Origin: GCA-2687025 sp964473525
Lineage (GTDB): Bacteria > Poribacteria > WGA-4E > GCA-2687025
Direction of reading: 5' to 3'
Assembly: GCA_964473525.1 (NCBI GenBank)
Contig: CAYYPK010000007.1
Location: 62,001-126,000 of the forward strand
Length of the DNA stretch: 64,000 bases
Shown here: in pieces, positions 56,179 to 63,979 of the stretch
How positions within the stretch are numbered: the first letter of the stretch is position 1
Layout of the letters: each line of letters starts with the position of its first letter
The notes under the pieces: generated by a model
What the model was told of the DNA's origin: nothing
The model's input: the letters and a program-made list of their open reading frames with translations, nothing else
The model's database searches: none
Program-made: the position numbers and the translations under genes

Positions 56179-57694
56179 GAGCTGTCGCGCTGACTCGTAG
56201 AAAGGGTCTCTTCAGCCGCTCGTGGGCCGCTCGGATCATCGCGACAATCCCGTGGCCGAAGAACGCGCAGAAGGCCGGCGCGAGGAAGAAGTGGTACCGT
56301 TCCGCTCCCCTCGCCACGATAAGCATGCTGGTGAACCATATCAGCCCGAACCATAGCTGCGATTCTGATTGCAGCGACGCAGAGCCGGAACCTCTCCAGC
56401 AGACGAAGGCGGTTCCGACGACGAGGCAAGCGATCGCTATGGCCAGAGGGGCGGTCGACAAGACAGACCCACGGTCGGGGACCGCGCCGCTGTAGAGAAT
56501 CATCGCGCCGATGAGTAGCCAGACCGTCGCTGCGTCCAAGGTAGTCATTCTTGCGTTTTGGGCGAGTCGCGCGACGCAGAGCGTCGTGCCTACCGCGGCC
56601 GCCAAGAGCGAGAATCCGTACCACTGAACCCATCGCTCGAGCGAAGGAGCCCTGAGTTCGCCAAGGCTTTGCATGAGAGGACTCGTGCCGAGGGGGCTCG
56701 TCACATTCGCCCAAACGCCGCTCAGAGCAGTTCTTGCATCGGCTACCAGTAACGCGACCACGATCAGAGCGATCGGGGCTGCGGCGACTATGCTCTGCAC
56801 GATCCGGGCGATGGGCACTGGGGCGCCGGGAGCGGGAGACGCCCCCTGTCGGCCTCCTCGCGCCGCCAGGTATGCGCCGATGACGAATAGACCCGCGTAA
56901 GCCGGTGCGATCCACGCCAAGAGTGCGAATGGAGCAACCGTGTAATACGTTGGGGCGGCCGCCAGACAGAGCGTGTGCATTGGGGCCCAGCCAAGCCATA
57001 TGGCGGGACCGGCCGCGTCGTCGGGACGGGACAGCGATCCCACGATCAGTGTCGCTGCAACGACCCCGGCGAAGAGGCCACTCCCTTCCCACGTTAGGTT
57101 GAGCAGCCCTTGAGCAAGCCCGGTGACGACGCCCCACGCCAATCTCCTTCGCCCGTCGGAGGCGCCCATCGCTCGGAGGAAAGCATAGAACATCGCCGAC
57201 GAAAGAAGCAGACACAACGCATCTCGATCTGCGTACCCCGGCGTGCTGCGAGGATAGGCCGTAGGGATGACGGCCAGGAGGACCACGGAGACCGCAGCAG
57301 CGATGTCATCCTCGAAGAGGCGTCGGACAACGCCGAACACAAGGGGCATCGTTACGGCCAGACACAGCAGAGGGTATATCCATGCCGCATCCTCAACCGT
57401 TACCGAGCGCACGATGGGCCGGGCCGCACGACATATCCCGGCGATGCAATAGGACGTCAGGCTCAGTTGGCGTGTCAGATCGCGTCCCTCAGGAACCCAT
57501 CGCATCGCGTCAGAGTCGGGAAGACGCCCCTCGTCAGCGATGATCTGCGCCTGACGAACGATGCGGTAGATGTCAGGGTCTAGCCAGCCAGCCTGGATCT
57601 TCTCGCCTGCCTGCCACCGCAGACCGATGGCAAGCGCCACGGCGCCGAGGACGACAACAGACGCAATGATGCGGCGGTTAGGGCCTCTGTTCAT
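56012..57694 (-). CDS. STT3/AglB-like oligosaccharyltransferase, N-terminal membrane part (frameshifted)
   Basis: About a dozen transmembrane helices. The first outside loop has WLDPDIYRIVRQAQ, where STT3 enzymes carry the catalytic Asp, and RWVPEGRDL. Then PRSTPGYADRDALCLL corresponds to the second acidic motif. Near 56092 the frame departs from the family: dropping one base restores EWRPTPLAPGSVTAAWWDYG, so the final 20 residues or so here are spurious. The enzyme should transfer a lipid-linked glycan to Asn. It begins six bases after the LamG gene on the same strand, at the end of a seven-gene unit. Confidence 0.8.
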   Translation of the reverse strand: MNRGPNRRIIASVVVLGAVALAIGLRWQAGEKIQAGWLDPDIYRIVRQAQIIADEGRLPDSDAMRWVPEGRDLTRQLSLTSYCIAGICRAARPIVRSVTVEDAAWIYPLLCLAVTMPLVFGVVRRLFEDDIAAAVSVVLLAVIPTAYPRSTPGYADRDALCLLLSSAMFYAFLRAMGASDGRRRLAWGVVTGLAQGLLNLTWEGSGLFAGVVAATLIVGSLSRPDDAAGPAIWLGWAPMHTLCLAAAPTYYTVAPFALLAWIAPAYAGLFVIGAYLAARGGRQGASPAPGAPVPIARIVQSIVAAAPIALIVVALLVADARTALSGVWANVTSPLGTSPLMQSLGELRAPSLERWVQWYGFSLLAAAVGTTLCVARLAQNARMTTLDAATVWLLIGAMILYSGAVPDRGSVLSTAPLAIAIACLVVGTAFVCWRGSGSASLQSESQLWFGLIWFTSMLIVARGAERYHFFLAPAFCAFFGHGIVAMIRAAHERLKRPFLRVSATALVAAVVAFVALDNAHGSLNWFREWRPTPTCSRFSYGGVVGLWKRTELSRAPGYRH

Positions 57695-57700
57695 CTGTCG

Positions 57701-58708
57701 TCATGGGATGGTATACCGGCCTTTGACATCGGCCCATGTAGTCAGATCGCGATTCGACGGACTGACACTCAACGAGGCGTTGCGATTGCGATAGAGGGAA
57801 TACGCGCGGCCGGTCGGATTCGTACCCGATCCGTCTGAATACCGTGGCGCGTCGGGGCCTTCCTCGAAGCGCCAGAGCGCGACGGTGTGCTCATCTGCTT
57901 CGAGCGCCACATCCGGGTCGAAGTTGACCATAGCCAGCGGCTTACCACCGAAGATATCCCACTTCTCCACGGGATATTGCACCGCGTTCGAGATCCTGAT
58001 GGGGCCAACACGAACGTGCGTCGCAGAGCGGATGACCTGCGTCGGATCGTGCGGAGCCCAGTCGCGCATCATCGCTTCAAACGACTCCCGTTCATGCGGC
58101 GCGATCCCGCCCACATAGATATCTGACCCCCACGCGCCCAGATTGAGGGTGTGGCGTACATCATCCCACTCAAAAGGGCGATGCCCGTAGTAACTCGCGA
58201 CCGGAGAGCCGAGAACGTGCGTGGCGTCCACCAGATCAACGCGATCATCGGAGAAGGGCACGAACTGAAGGCTGAAGTGGATCCAGGTAGCCAGGTCTAT
58301 CGATAGCATGCCGGCAGACTTGCGGCCGGTATCGCCACCCCCGTCGACGACACGCAGTCGATCGAAGAGCCGCAAGGTTCGGCCCATCGTGCCCACGAAG
58401 AACGCAAACGCGCCAGGGGCCGCTATGACCAACTCGCGGTCACCTTCCTCAGGCATTGACTCGACGAAGAACCACCCTTCGACTGTATAGCCGGTCGGCG
58501 ACGCATGGGCGAGTTCCGTCGAGTTGCGCGCCGATAGGTAGTCGCCCTCGGCAAACGAGGCCCACGAGCCAGGCGGCGCCTGAGACCACGCAGATACCGT
58601 AACGAGCGCCGTGAGCAGAAGGCACGAGACCCTTGCCACCAGCCGCCGACGGCGTTCGGCACATCGCCAGTACCTGCCTCGCGTGGCTGCGGTGTCCCTC
58701 GACTGCAT
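57701..58708 (-). CDS. Exported LamG/concanavalin-like domain protein
   Basis: A 335-residue protein. The start was set at the ATG with GGAG 7 bases upstream. A signal peptide (RRRRLVARVSCLLLTALVTVSAWSQA) precedes a beta-sandwich resembling LamG/laminin-G lectin domains: GYTVEGWFFVE, TWIHFSLQF, VALWRFEEG. Such domains bind glycans or calcium. N-X-S/T sequons occur at NST and NAS. It ends six bases before the oligosaccharyltransferase start and follows the small secreted proteins, so a common transcript is likely. Confidence 0.7.
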   Translation of the reverse strand: MQSRDTAATRGRYWRCAERRRRLVARVSCLLLTALVTVSAWSQAPPGSWASFAEGDYLSARNSTELAHASPTGYTVEGWFFVESMPEEGDRELVIAAPGAFAFFVGTMGRTLRLFDRLRVVDGGGDTGRKSAGMLSIDLATWIHFSLQFVPFSDDRVDLVDATHVLGSPVASYYGHRPFEWDDVRHTLNLGAWGSDIYVGGIAPHERESFEAMMRDWAPHDPTQVIRSATHVRVGPIRISNAVQYPVEKWDIFGGKPLAMVNFDPDVALEADEHTVALWRFEEGPDAPRYSDGSGTNPTGRAYSLYRNRNASLSVSPSNRDLTTWADVKGRYTIP

Positions 58709-58798
58709 GGTCGTACTCCACATCATTGGGATGCGCGTCGCAGGCGGATGCCTCGCCAGGTGTGCCCTAGCAGAGCCCGGCGAGGCGCCCGAGGGAGG

Positions 58799-59221
58799 CT
58801 ACGGGAAGCTGAACCCACCTGTGTCACTGTCGCTGTCCGTCTTAGTGCCCTCGCTCCCGCCCCACGCGGACATGTTCGTGCTGGCGTAGACAGAGTAGGA
58901 GCCGTCGTCTGGATTCGCTTGGAAGACGGAACGCACGTTAGTGTCAAAGACGTGCTGATTGGTCGTTCCTGAGTCCGAGCCGTTCTTGGAGCCCGGGGAT
59001 GGGCCTGTCACGACGAGTTGCATGTACATGTACCAATCGACCTCTTCACCGGTAATCAGTGTCCAGCTGTGCCATGACTGGGTATCGTAGTACCACTCGC
59101 CAACATCCACCTCACTGATGCTGCACGTTGCGGAGACATTATAGCCAGCCGAAGCCCATGAGGCGATCAGCGCGAGAGCCACTGCCGAGAACGCCGTCCT
59201 TGAGACGAATCGCCTTACCAT
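58799..59221 (-). CDS. Small secreted protein 1 (paralogous family of three)
   Basis: A 140-residue protein. A signal peptide (cleaved after ASWASA) is followed by a mature part of about 115 residues. Family-conserved stretches are WYMYMQLVVTGPSPGS, then YSVYASTNMSAWGGSEG, then a Asp/Ser-rich end (DSDSDTGGFSFP). Three N-X-S/T sequons are present (NVS, NGS, NMS). GGAGG lies 6 bases before the ATG. I know no family with this signature. It follows a paralogue at 59351 and precedes the LamG gene. Confidence 0.7.
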   Translation of the reverse strand: MVRRFVSRTAFSAVALALIASWASAGYNVSATCSISEVDVGEWYYDTQSWHSWTLITGEEVDWYMYMQLVVTGPSPGSKNGSDSGTTNQHVFDTNVRSVFQANPDDGSYSVYASTNMSAWGGSEGTKTDSDSDTGGFSFP

Positions 59222-59350
59222 CCGAACCCTCCTGCTGCACGCCGCGCCACAAGCTGCGAGGCGTCCGCTGGATACGCGATACGCGTCCGAAGCTGTCCTG
59301 AGCTGTCCGCTCGACCTCAGTCGTGCGGACGGCGCCGCGTCGGAGGGGAA

Positions 59351-59782
59351 TCACGGGACGCTGAACGAGTCGGAGTCACTGTCGGCATCCTGCACGGTGC
59401 CTTCGCTGCCGCCCCACGCGGACATGTTCGTGTTGGCGTAGACCGAGTAAGAACCGTCATCTGGATCGGGCTTGTAGACGCTGAGGACATCGAACTTGAA
59501 CTCATGCCCGTCAGTTACCCCTGACTTCGGGCGAGAACTGGAGCCCGGTGATGGGCCGGACACGACGATTTGGCTATACATGTACCAATTGATGTCGTCT
59601 TCGTCGTTAAGGAGCGTCCCGGCATGGCTTGACTGCACGTAGTAATGGTCGGGGTTGTCGCCCACATTGACGTCGGTGATGTTGACGGTTGCGGAGACAT
59701 TGTAGCCGGCCGCGGCCCATGAGGCGACCAGCGCGAGAGCCGCTGCCGAGAACGCCGTTCCCGAGATGAATCTCCGTGCCAT
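59351..59782 (-). CDS. Small secreted protein 2 (paralogous family of three)
   Basis: A 143-residue paralogue, with ATG at 59782 and AGGAG about 8 bases upstream. The N-terminus is nearly identical to protein 1 (signal peptide, then AGYNVSAT), followed by DDINWYMYSQIVVSGPSPGS and YSVYANTNMSAWGGSEGT, and it ends DSDSDSFSVP. Sequons are NVS, NIT and NMS. The middle region is less conserved. Its closeness to protein 1 suggests a recent tandem duplication. Confidence 0.7.
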   Translation of the reverse strand: MARRFISGTAFSAAALALVASWAAAGYNVSATVNITDVNVGDNPDHYYVQSSHAGTLLNDEDDINWYMYSQIVVSGPSPGSSSRPKSGVTDGHEFKFDVLSVYKPDPDDGSYSVYANTNMSAWGGSEGTVQDADSDSDSFSVP

Positions 59783-59885
59783 TTCAGATTCTCCTGTTGC
59801 ATCCAGGTCCGCCGCAGGATCGCGGCGAACTGTCGAGTAGCACGAACACAGCCTACGCGCCGAAAGCCCTGCCATGCCACGCCTT

Positions 59886-60422
59886 TCACGGCGCGGCGCG
59901 GCGTGCGTCCACAGCCGCTGATTCTCCTTCGAAGCCGTCCTGAGCCGTTAGGTCGACATTGATCGTGCGGCCGGTGGGAGGGCGCTTCCCCCCAGGCCCT
60001 GGAAGCCATACCTCCCGCTCCGTGACGCGCCGTGGTTGAGAGAGTTCTGTCATTCGGCGTATCTCTTGCGTCAACGCATGGAACCTCGCGCGGCCAAGTC
60101 GCGGCCCTTCTTGCGCGATCGTCGTGCGCATGTCGTACATCTGGCGAAGCTCCGAGGGCGTCTGGGGGCGCGGATCCGGAACGCCGATGTCATAGCGAAT
60201 CCGGTAGTTCCAGCCCTTCGTCAGCAAGACGGTGTGATCGCCAATGTCGACCGCGCCATCAGCATCTAGCCGCTCTGGGCTCAAAGGGCCTACGACGATG
60301 CGGTCCAAGACGACATCCGCGGCCGGCGCCGGTCTCGCCTTCGTTAGCGCCCAGATCGCGAGGCCCGCCATAAGAACAGGGGCTATGCCCCACAGCAGGC
60401 GCGCACGCCGACGAGACACCAT
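59886..60422 (-). CDS. Membrane-anchored or exported hypothetical protein
   Basis: A 178-residue protein with a basic N-terminus and one hydrophobic segment (WGIAPVLMAGLAIWALTKA), an uncleaved anchor or a signal peptide. The outside part has no recognised domain; it includes DGAVDIGDHTVLLTKGWNY and a Pro/Arg-rich stretch. Sequons are absent. GGAGG lies about 4 bases before the ATG. It sits between two members of the small secreted family, so it may be an accessory of that set. Confidence 0.65.
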   Translation of the reverse strand: MVSRRRARLLWGIAPVLMAGLAIWALTKARPAPAADVVLDRIVVGPLSPERLDADGAVDIGDHTVLLTKGWNYRIRYDIGVPDPRPQTPSELRQMYDMRTTIAQEGPRLGRARFHALTQEIRRMTELSQPRRVTEREVWLPGPGGKRPPTGRTINVDLTAQDGFEGESAAVDARRAAP

Positions 60423-60475
60423 CGTCCCTCCAGGATCTCCTATACAATCGGACGCGCCCCCTGCCCGTGTGTCCC

Positions 60476-60901
60476 CTAGAAGACCTCGAAACTGTCGGTG
60501 TCAGAAGACGCATCCCAAACAGTGCCTTCGCTCCCGCCCCACGCCGACATATTCGTGGTGGCTAGCACACTGTAGTCACCGGCGTCTGCGGGGTTCTGGG
60601 CAAGGATGTACCCCCAATTCGGGAAAGCGTTGCCGTCGACAGTATCGCTGTCGCTTGTAGAGTGGGAGCGTGGTGTCGGTCCAGTAACGACGCCCTGGGT
60701 GTACATGTACCAAGTAATGTCATCTTCGTTGTTCAACAGCGTTCCATGGTGGCCGAAGTTGACCGAATACCGGCCAACGCCACCCCAGGCCGAGAGTACG
60801 GCTGCGTTCGCCCCAACGCTGTACCCAGCGTGGGCCCACGAACCCACCAACAGGGCGGCCACAACAGCCAACGTTCCCCGTGAGATGATGCGACGAACCA
60901 T
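60476..60901 (-). CDS. Small secreted protein 3 (paralogous family of three)
   Basis: A 141-residue, more divergent member. The signal peptide (VVAALLVGSWAHAG) is followed by DDITWYMYTQGVVTGPTPRS and YSVLATTNMSAWGGSEGTV, ending SDTDSFEVF. Only the NMS sequon is kept; NVS is missing here. An AWGG motif also appears near its N-terminus. AGGAGC lies 6 bases before the ATG. It is the first gene after the sigma factor, 99 bases away. Confidence 0.7.
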   Translation of the reverse strand: MVRRIISRGTLAVVAALLVGSWAHAGYSVGANAAVLSAWGGVGRYSVNFGHHGTLLNNEDDITWYMYTQGVVTGPTPRSHSTSDSDTVDGNAFPNWGYILAQNPADAGDYSVLATTNMSAWGGSEGTVWDASSDTDSFEVF

Positions 60902-60965
60902 CGGACGCTCCTTTCTTTGCCCGACCCCCTGGCCGGGGCCTCGGCGCCGCGAGGGGTGCCTACAT

Positions 60966-60994
60966 ATAAAGTACACAAGACGGCAGAAGGTTAC
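60966..60994 (-). promoter_or_regulatory. Possible ECF-type promoter before small secreted protein 3
   Basis: On the minus strand GTAACC (60989-60994) and CTTTAT (60966-60971) are separated by 17 bases, 65 bases before the protein-3 start. GTAACC resembles the AAC core of ECF -35 elements. It lies just after the sigma gene, consistent with that sigma factor activating the small-protein genes. Not confirmed; only one site was seen. Confidence 0.3.
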
Positions 60995-61000
60995 GCCGGG

Positions 61001-61510
61001 CTACGAGATATCGCCGCGATAGCGCAACAGCGTGGCACGCAGCAGCCGCCGCGCACGGTAGAGGCGCGCCCTGACAGTTGCCCTAGACAAGCCGGTCTGC
61101 GCCTCGAGATCGGCGTAAGTCCTCCCATCAAAATGGAAGCCATAGAGGAGGTCAGATTCCGACGGACCTAGAGAGTCCACCGCAGACATCAATAACCCGC
61201 ACAGTTCACCAGCCTCCAGAGACTCCTGCGCGGATGCTGAGCCGTCCGCCACATCAGGCGGCTGCGCGACAGGGACATCCCGCCCCCGTCTGCGCCAATT
61301 GCGCGCGACGTTTCGGGCGATCCTGGCGATTTCTCGCTGGGGATCGTCCATGCGAAGGGGCAACCGCTCGCACCAGAGCCGCAGCAGTATCGCTTGCACG
61401 CAGTCGTCATGTTCGTCGGGCGAGGGCAGCCAGTGGCGGGCGACACGACGGATGTGGCCCAGGTTAGCGAGCATCACTTGCCCGTCACGGGCGTCATCGG
61501 GTCGAGCCAT
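61001..61510 (-). CDS. ECF-family sigma factor
   Basis: A 169-residue protein. The start was set at the ATG after GGAGG, 10 bases upstream. Region 2 reads HDDCVQAILLRLWCE and ARNVARNWRRRG. Region 4 reads LGPSESDLLYGFHFDGRTYADLEAQTGLSRATVRARLYRARRLL. It resembles the N-terminal part of the fused sigma protein at 54 kb (compare ARNVAREWNRKR), so the two are paralogues. It heads a minus-strand run with the small secreted proteins and the oligosaccharyltransferase. No anti-sigma factor gene is adjacent. Confidence 0.75.
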   Translation of the reverse strand: MARPDDARDGQVMLANLGHIRRVARHWLPSPDEHDDCVQAILLRLWCERLPLRMDDPQREIARIARNVARNWRRRGRDVPVAQPPDVADGSASAQESLEAGELCGLLMSAVDSLGPSESDLLYGFHFDGRTYADLEAQTGLSRATVRARLYRARRLLRATLLRYRGDIS

Positions 61511-61630
61511 CGCCCACGAGCCTCCAGAGGGCCGGCGATCGGGGGAGCCGGCCGCCGCTACCCGGTGACACCCACCCCGGCCGATCCGGCCCTCGCTATG
61601 AATCAGCCACATGCCTATCTGCTCGGTGTA

Positions 61631-61659
61631 CATATACCCAGCGGTATCGAAACGCACAA
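61631..61659 (-). promoter_or_regulatory. Possible sigma-70 promoter of the ECF sigma gene
   Basis: On the minus strand TTGTGC (61654-61659) and TATATG (61631-61636) have a 17-base spacer, 121 bases before the chosen start. This fits a housekeeping promoter with a longish leader. It is a single-sequence guess. Confidence 0.3.
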
Positions 61660-61694
61660 GGGTAATCTGACTCTTGTGTATCTACATGTGTCTG

Positions 61695-61727
61695 GCCCAG
61701 GCATGTCTCGGATGGCCATGCCTGGGC
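61695..61727. other. Perfect 11-bp inverted repeat, strong hairpin
   Basis: GCCCAGGCATG and CATGCCTGGGC flank an 11-base loop. It lies upstream of the ECF sigma gene, 35 bases beyond its possible promoter. It could be a regulator binding site or an RNA structure. Confidence 0.5.
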
Positions 61728-61920
61728 GGGGCGACAACATCTCGAGGCTCACGGGATGCAGGTTGGCTACGCCCCTCAGCCGATGCGCCCGGCTCTGCAC
61801 GCTACGGCATAGCTTCGCCACGCCCTTCCCATGAGGGGAAAGACATGGAGATCCGCTCATCCTACGCTCGTGGAATCAGCCGTGAGAACGGCCGGAAGGC
61901 GTATGTACACAGGCGGTGGG

Positions 61921-61995
61921 TGGTGCGCCGCGAAGGACTTGAACCCTCAACCTGCGCATTAAGAGTCCGATGCTCTACCATTGAGCTAGCGGCTC
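61921..61995 (-). tRNA. tRNA-Lys (CUU anticodon)
   Basis: 75 bases with encoded CCA. The D arm pairs (GCTC with GAGC), the anticodon loop is CTCTTAA with CTT as anticodon, and the T arm is GAGGG TTCAAGT CCTTC. The acceptor pairs GAGCCGC with GCGGCGC and has one mismatch (A2-G71). The anticodon stem TCGGA/TGCGC has only three of five pairs. It is a tRNA by shape, but the mismatches make function or sequence accuracy doubtful. Confidence 0.85.
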
Positions 61996-62729
61996 TTGGA
62001 GCGGGTTCCGAGCCGCTGGCTTGCCTGAGCTTTCCGAGTCCTTTCCGTACTCCGAGCCAGTGTAGCACTAACTACTAGCGGGGCGAGCCGCTGGCGACCC
62101 ACCCTCGCGCGCCCATGATACCAGCACATAGTTTCGCCGCAAGTGGCAGGGAGCGCGCGTGACCGCAGAGAGGAAACATGACACCCGCAAGGTGCGCCCA
62201 AGCGATATGGCGGAAACCTACGCGACGACGTCGTGATGACGAAAAGGGCACCGGCACGTCCCGCCCTCGACATCTCGAACGAGGCGCGCGAAGGAGAACA
62301 GGCGGCCACCGACACCCGAGAAGCCTGCAAAGAGGGGCTAGCCGACCCCGCACAGCGCCAGGAGCGGAGCTAGCAGGCTCCCCGCTTCATCCGAGGGGCC
62401 CAACGAGTTCACCACGCGCGAGCTAGACGCCGTCCGGGCGAACCTCCAGGACGCTCGTGGCGAGGTTAAACACCTCCAGGCGTTGCCACGTCCCAGTCGG
62501 AGTCGATCAAACGCTGACGACCGAGTTGCAGGGCTTGACCGCCATCGTCCATATACGCCGGATGTTGGATGTGCCGCTGGCTGAAGATGTCGAGGAACCG
62601 GAGAAGCCCGGCATGCTGGCAAGATGGCTCGGCGGGCGGCGGAAGCGGCACGTCAGGATCGGGCATGCGTAGCGCGCCCACCATGATGATCCCGTAGCCG
62701 TGAACGCCCAGCATGCCGTGCAGCGCGCG
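61996..62729. other. 734-base region without a supportable gene
   Basis: Short frames on both strands (for example minus 62466-62714) lack a domain, a ribosome-binding site or a signal. The region lies directly beside a tRNA, a common place for integrated elements, but no integrase, attachment repeat or TA pair is visible. Confidence 0.5.
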
Positions 62730-63848
62730 TCAGGGCGTCGGGGGGAACAGGCCTATGCGGAAACCAAGGTCGCTCCAGTTGCCGTCTGCATCGTTGTAGG
62801 CGCGATGCGACGAAGCGGCGTCTTCAATGTCGCTGTACGCGCCACCTCGAACAGATCGGTAGTGGTCTATGGTGTCGATTACCACAGAGTAGGGCGGCAG
62901 GTGCTTATTCAGGCACCACTCCCACGCGTTGCCGGACATGTCCAGCGCCCCGCACGCCGCCGCGCCCAGAGGATACGACCCCACCGTCGTCGTCGCGCCC
63001 ATGCCCGCGTCGGCGGTGTTGGCATGGCCTTCCCGCCAAATCCCCCAGGGATACGCTCGCCTCTCGGCACCCCCCTGGGCCGCCCATTGCCATCCCCATT
63101 CCGAGGGCAGACGGACTCCCCAAGCGACGCCGTTGACCAGGAGGCCCCCCGATGAAATATCCGATTTCTTGGCTACCATGCGGGCGTTGAGCCACCGTGT
63201 GAACGCCACTGCCTGATACCAAGTTATCTCATCGCGGGGTGCGTCTGCGAGGTCGTTAGATTTAGCGCCCAGCCCCTGTTGCGGAGGCGACTCGCCCACG
63301 GGCATGTTGGCCCACCAGGTCATATCGCTGAACCCATCCGCCGCCTGGACGAAAGCGTCGTATTGCGCGTTGGTAGTCTCGTGCTTGGCGATGTAGAACG
63401 GATTGATGTCGAACGATCTGCCTTCGATCTCAACGCTGCCGCCGGTCGCGACAGGAAGAAAGACTATGCCCTCGCTCTCGAACGATGGGCCAATACCAGC
63501 GTCCGTAGCATCCGGCTCTGTGTCCCCTACCGTGACCTCCTCGGTGACCTCCAAGGAGTCTTGAAAGGTTCCGCCGCCAACACCCGACCATAGGACGTCC
63601 AGCACTCCGCTCCCAACCCGCACGCGCGCCTGGCGTCCGCCGTCAGTTACCTCTGCCAGGACGCCATCTACGGTGACCTGCGTGACAGGTCTGCTGAATG
63701 TCAGCAAGACCGCCCCACCCTCCTCGATCTCAGAGGAGACCAGTGCAGGCCCAAGCAGGCTTTCGGCGTCGATCTGATCCGGGATGTCGTCCGCGCAGCC
63801 GGTGACGAGCAGACCAATGACAAGCACCGACAGCAGTTGTCTCGACAC
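62730..63848 (-). CDS. FGE/SUMF1-like lipoprotein (formylglycine-generating-enzyme family)
   Basis: A 372-residue lipoprotein. The start was set at the GTG preceded by GGAG 6 bases upstream, giving SRQLLSVLVIGLLVTGC with a lipobox and Cys near residue 18. An Ig-like region follows, then the FGE-sulfatase domain: FYIAKHETTNAQYDAF, ITWYQAVAFTRWLNARM, RLPSEWGWQWAAQGG, SGNAWEWCLN and VRGGAYS. True FGE needs two catalytic Cys; only the Cys in WEWC and one in AAACGALD are visible here, so it may be a non-catalytic or different-specificity member. The role at the envelope is unknown. Confidence 0.85.
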   Translation of the reverse strand: MSRQLLSVLVIGLLVTGCADDIPDQIDAESLLGPALVSSEIEEGGAVLLTFSRPVTQVTVDGVLAEVTDGGRQARVRVGSGVLDVLWSGVGGGTFQDSLEVTEEVTVGDTEPDATDAGIGPSFESEGIVFLPVATGGSVEIEGRSFDINPFYIAKHETTNAQYDAFVQAADGFSDMTWWANMPVGESPPQQGLGAKSNDLADAPRDEITWYQAVAFTRWLNARMVAKKSDISSGGLLVNGVAWGVRLPSEWGWQWAAQGGAERRAYPWGIWREGHANTADAGMGATTTVGSYPLGAAACGALDMSGNAWEWCLNKHLPPYSVVIDTIDHYRSVRGGAYSDIEDAASSHRAYNDADGNWSDLGFRIGLFPPTP

Positions 63849-63957
63849 GTCCTTCTCCACTTCTTCAGAAGCGCAACGAGAGCGCGGCTACCGGGCCTGA
63901 TGGACAGGACGCTGTTCCCAGTGTCAGCGCGCTCTGGCGCTGCTGAGATGCTCCCCG

Positions 63958-63979
63958 CGCGCTATCTAGCGCGTTGACA
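63958..63979 (+). promoter_or_regulatory. Palindrome overlapping a -35-like box at the window edge
   Basis: CGCGCTA and TAGCGCG form a 7-bp stem around TC (63958-63973), followed immediately by TTGACA (63974-63979). A -10 box would fall at or beyond the end of the window, so a promoter reading right with an operator next to its -35 is only a suggestion. Confidence 0.3.

Larger units (their letters stand above)
61511..61920. other. 410-base region upstream of the ECF sigma gene
   Basis: No gene is supported. It contains a possible promoter and a strong hairpin (separate entries) and a TTCCC/GGGAA pair near 61826-61842 resembling the dispersed palindromes. Confidence 0.55.

Noticed and set aside
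62466..62714. An 82-residue minus-strand frame beside the FGE-like gene
   Set aside because: No RBS, signal or domain, and equal frames exist on the other strand.
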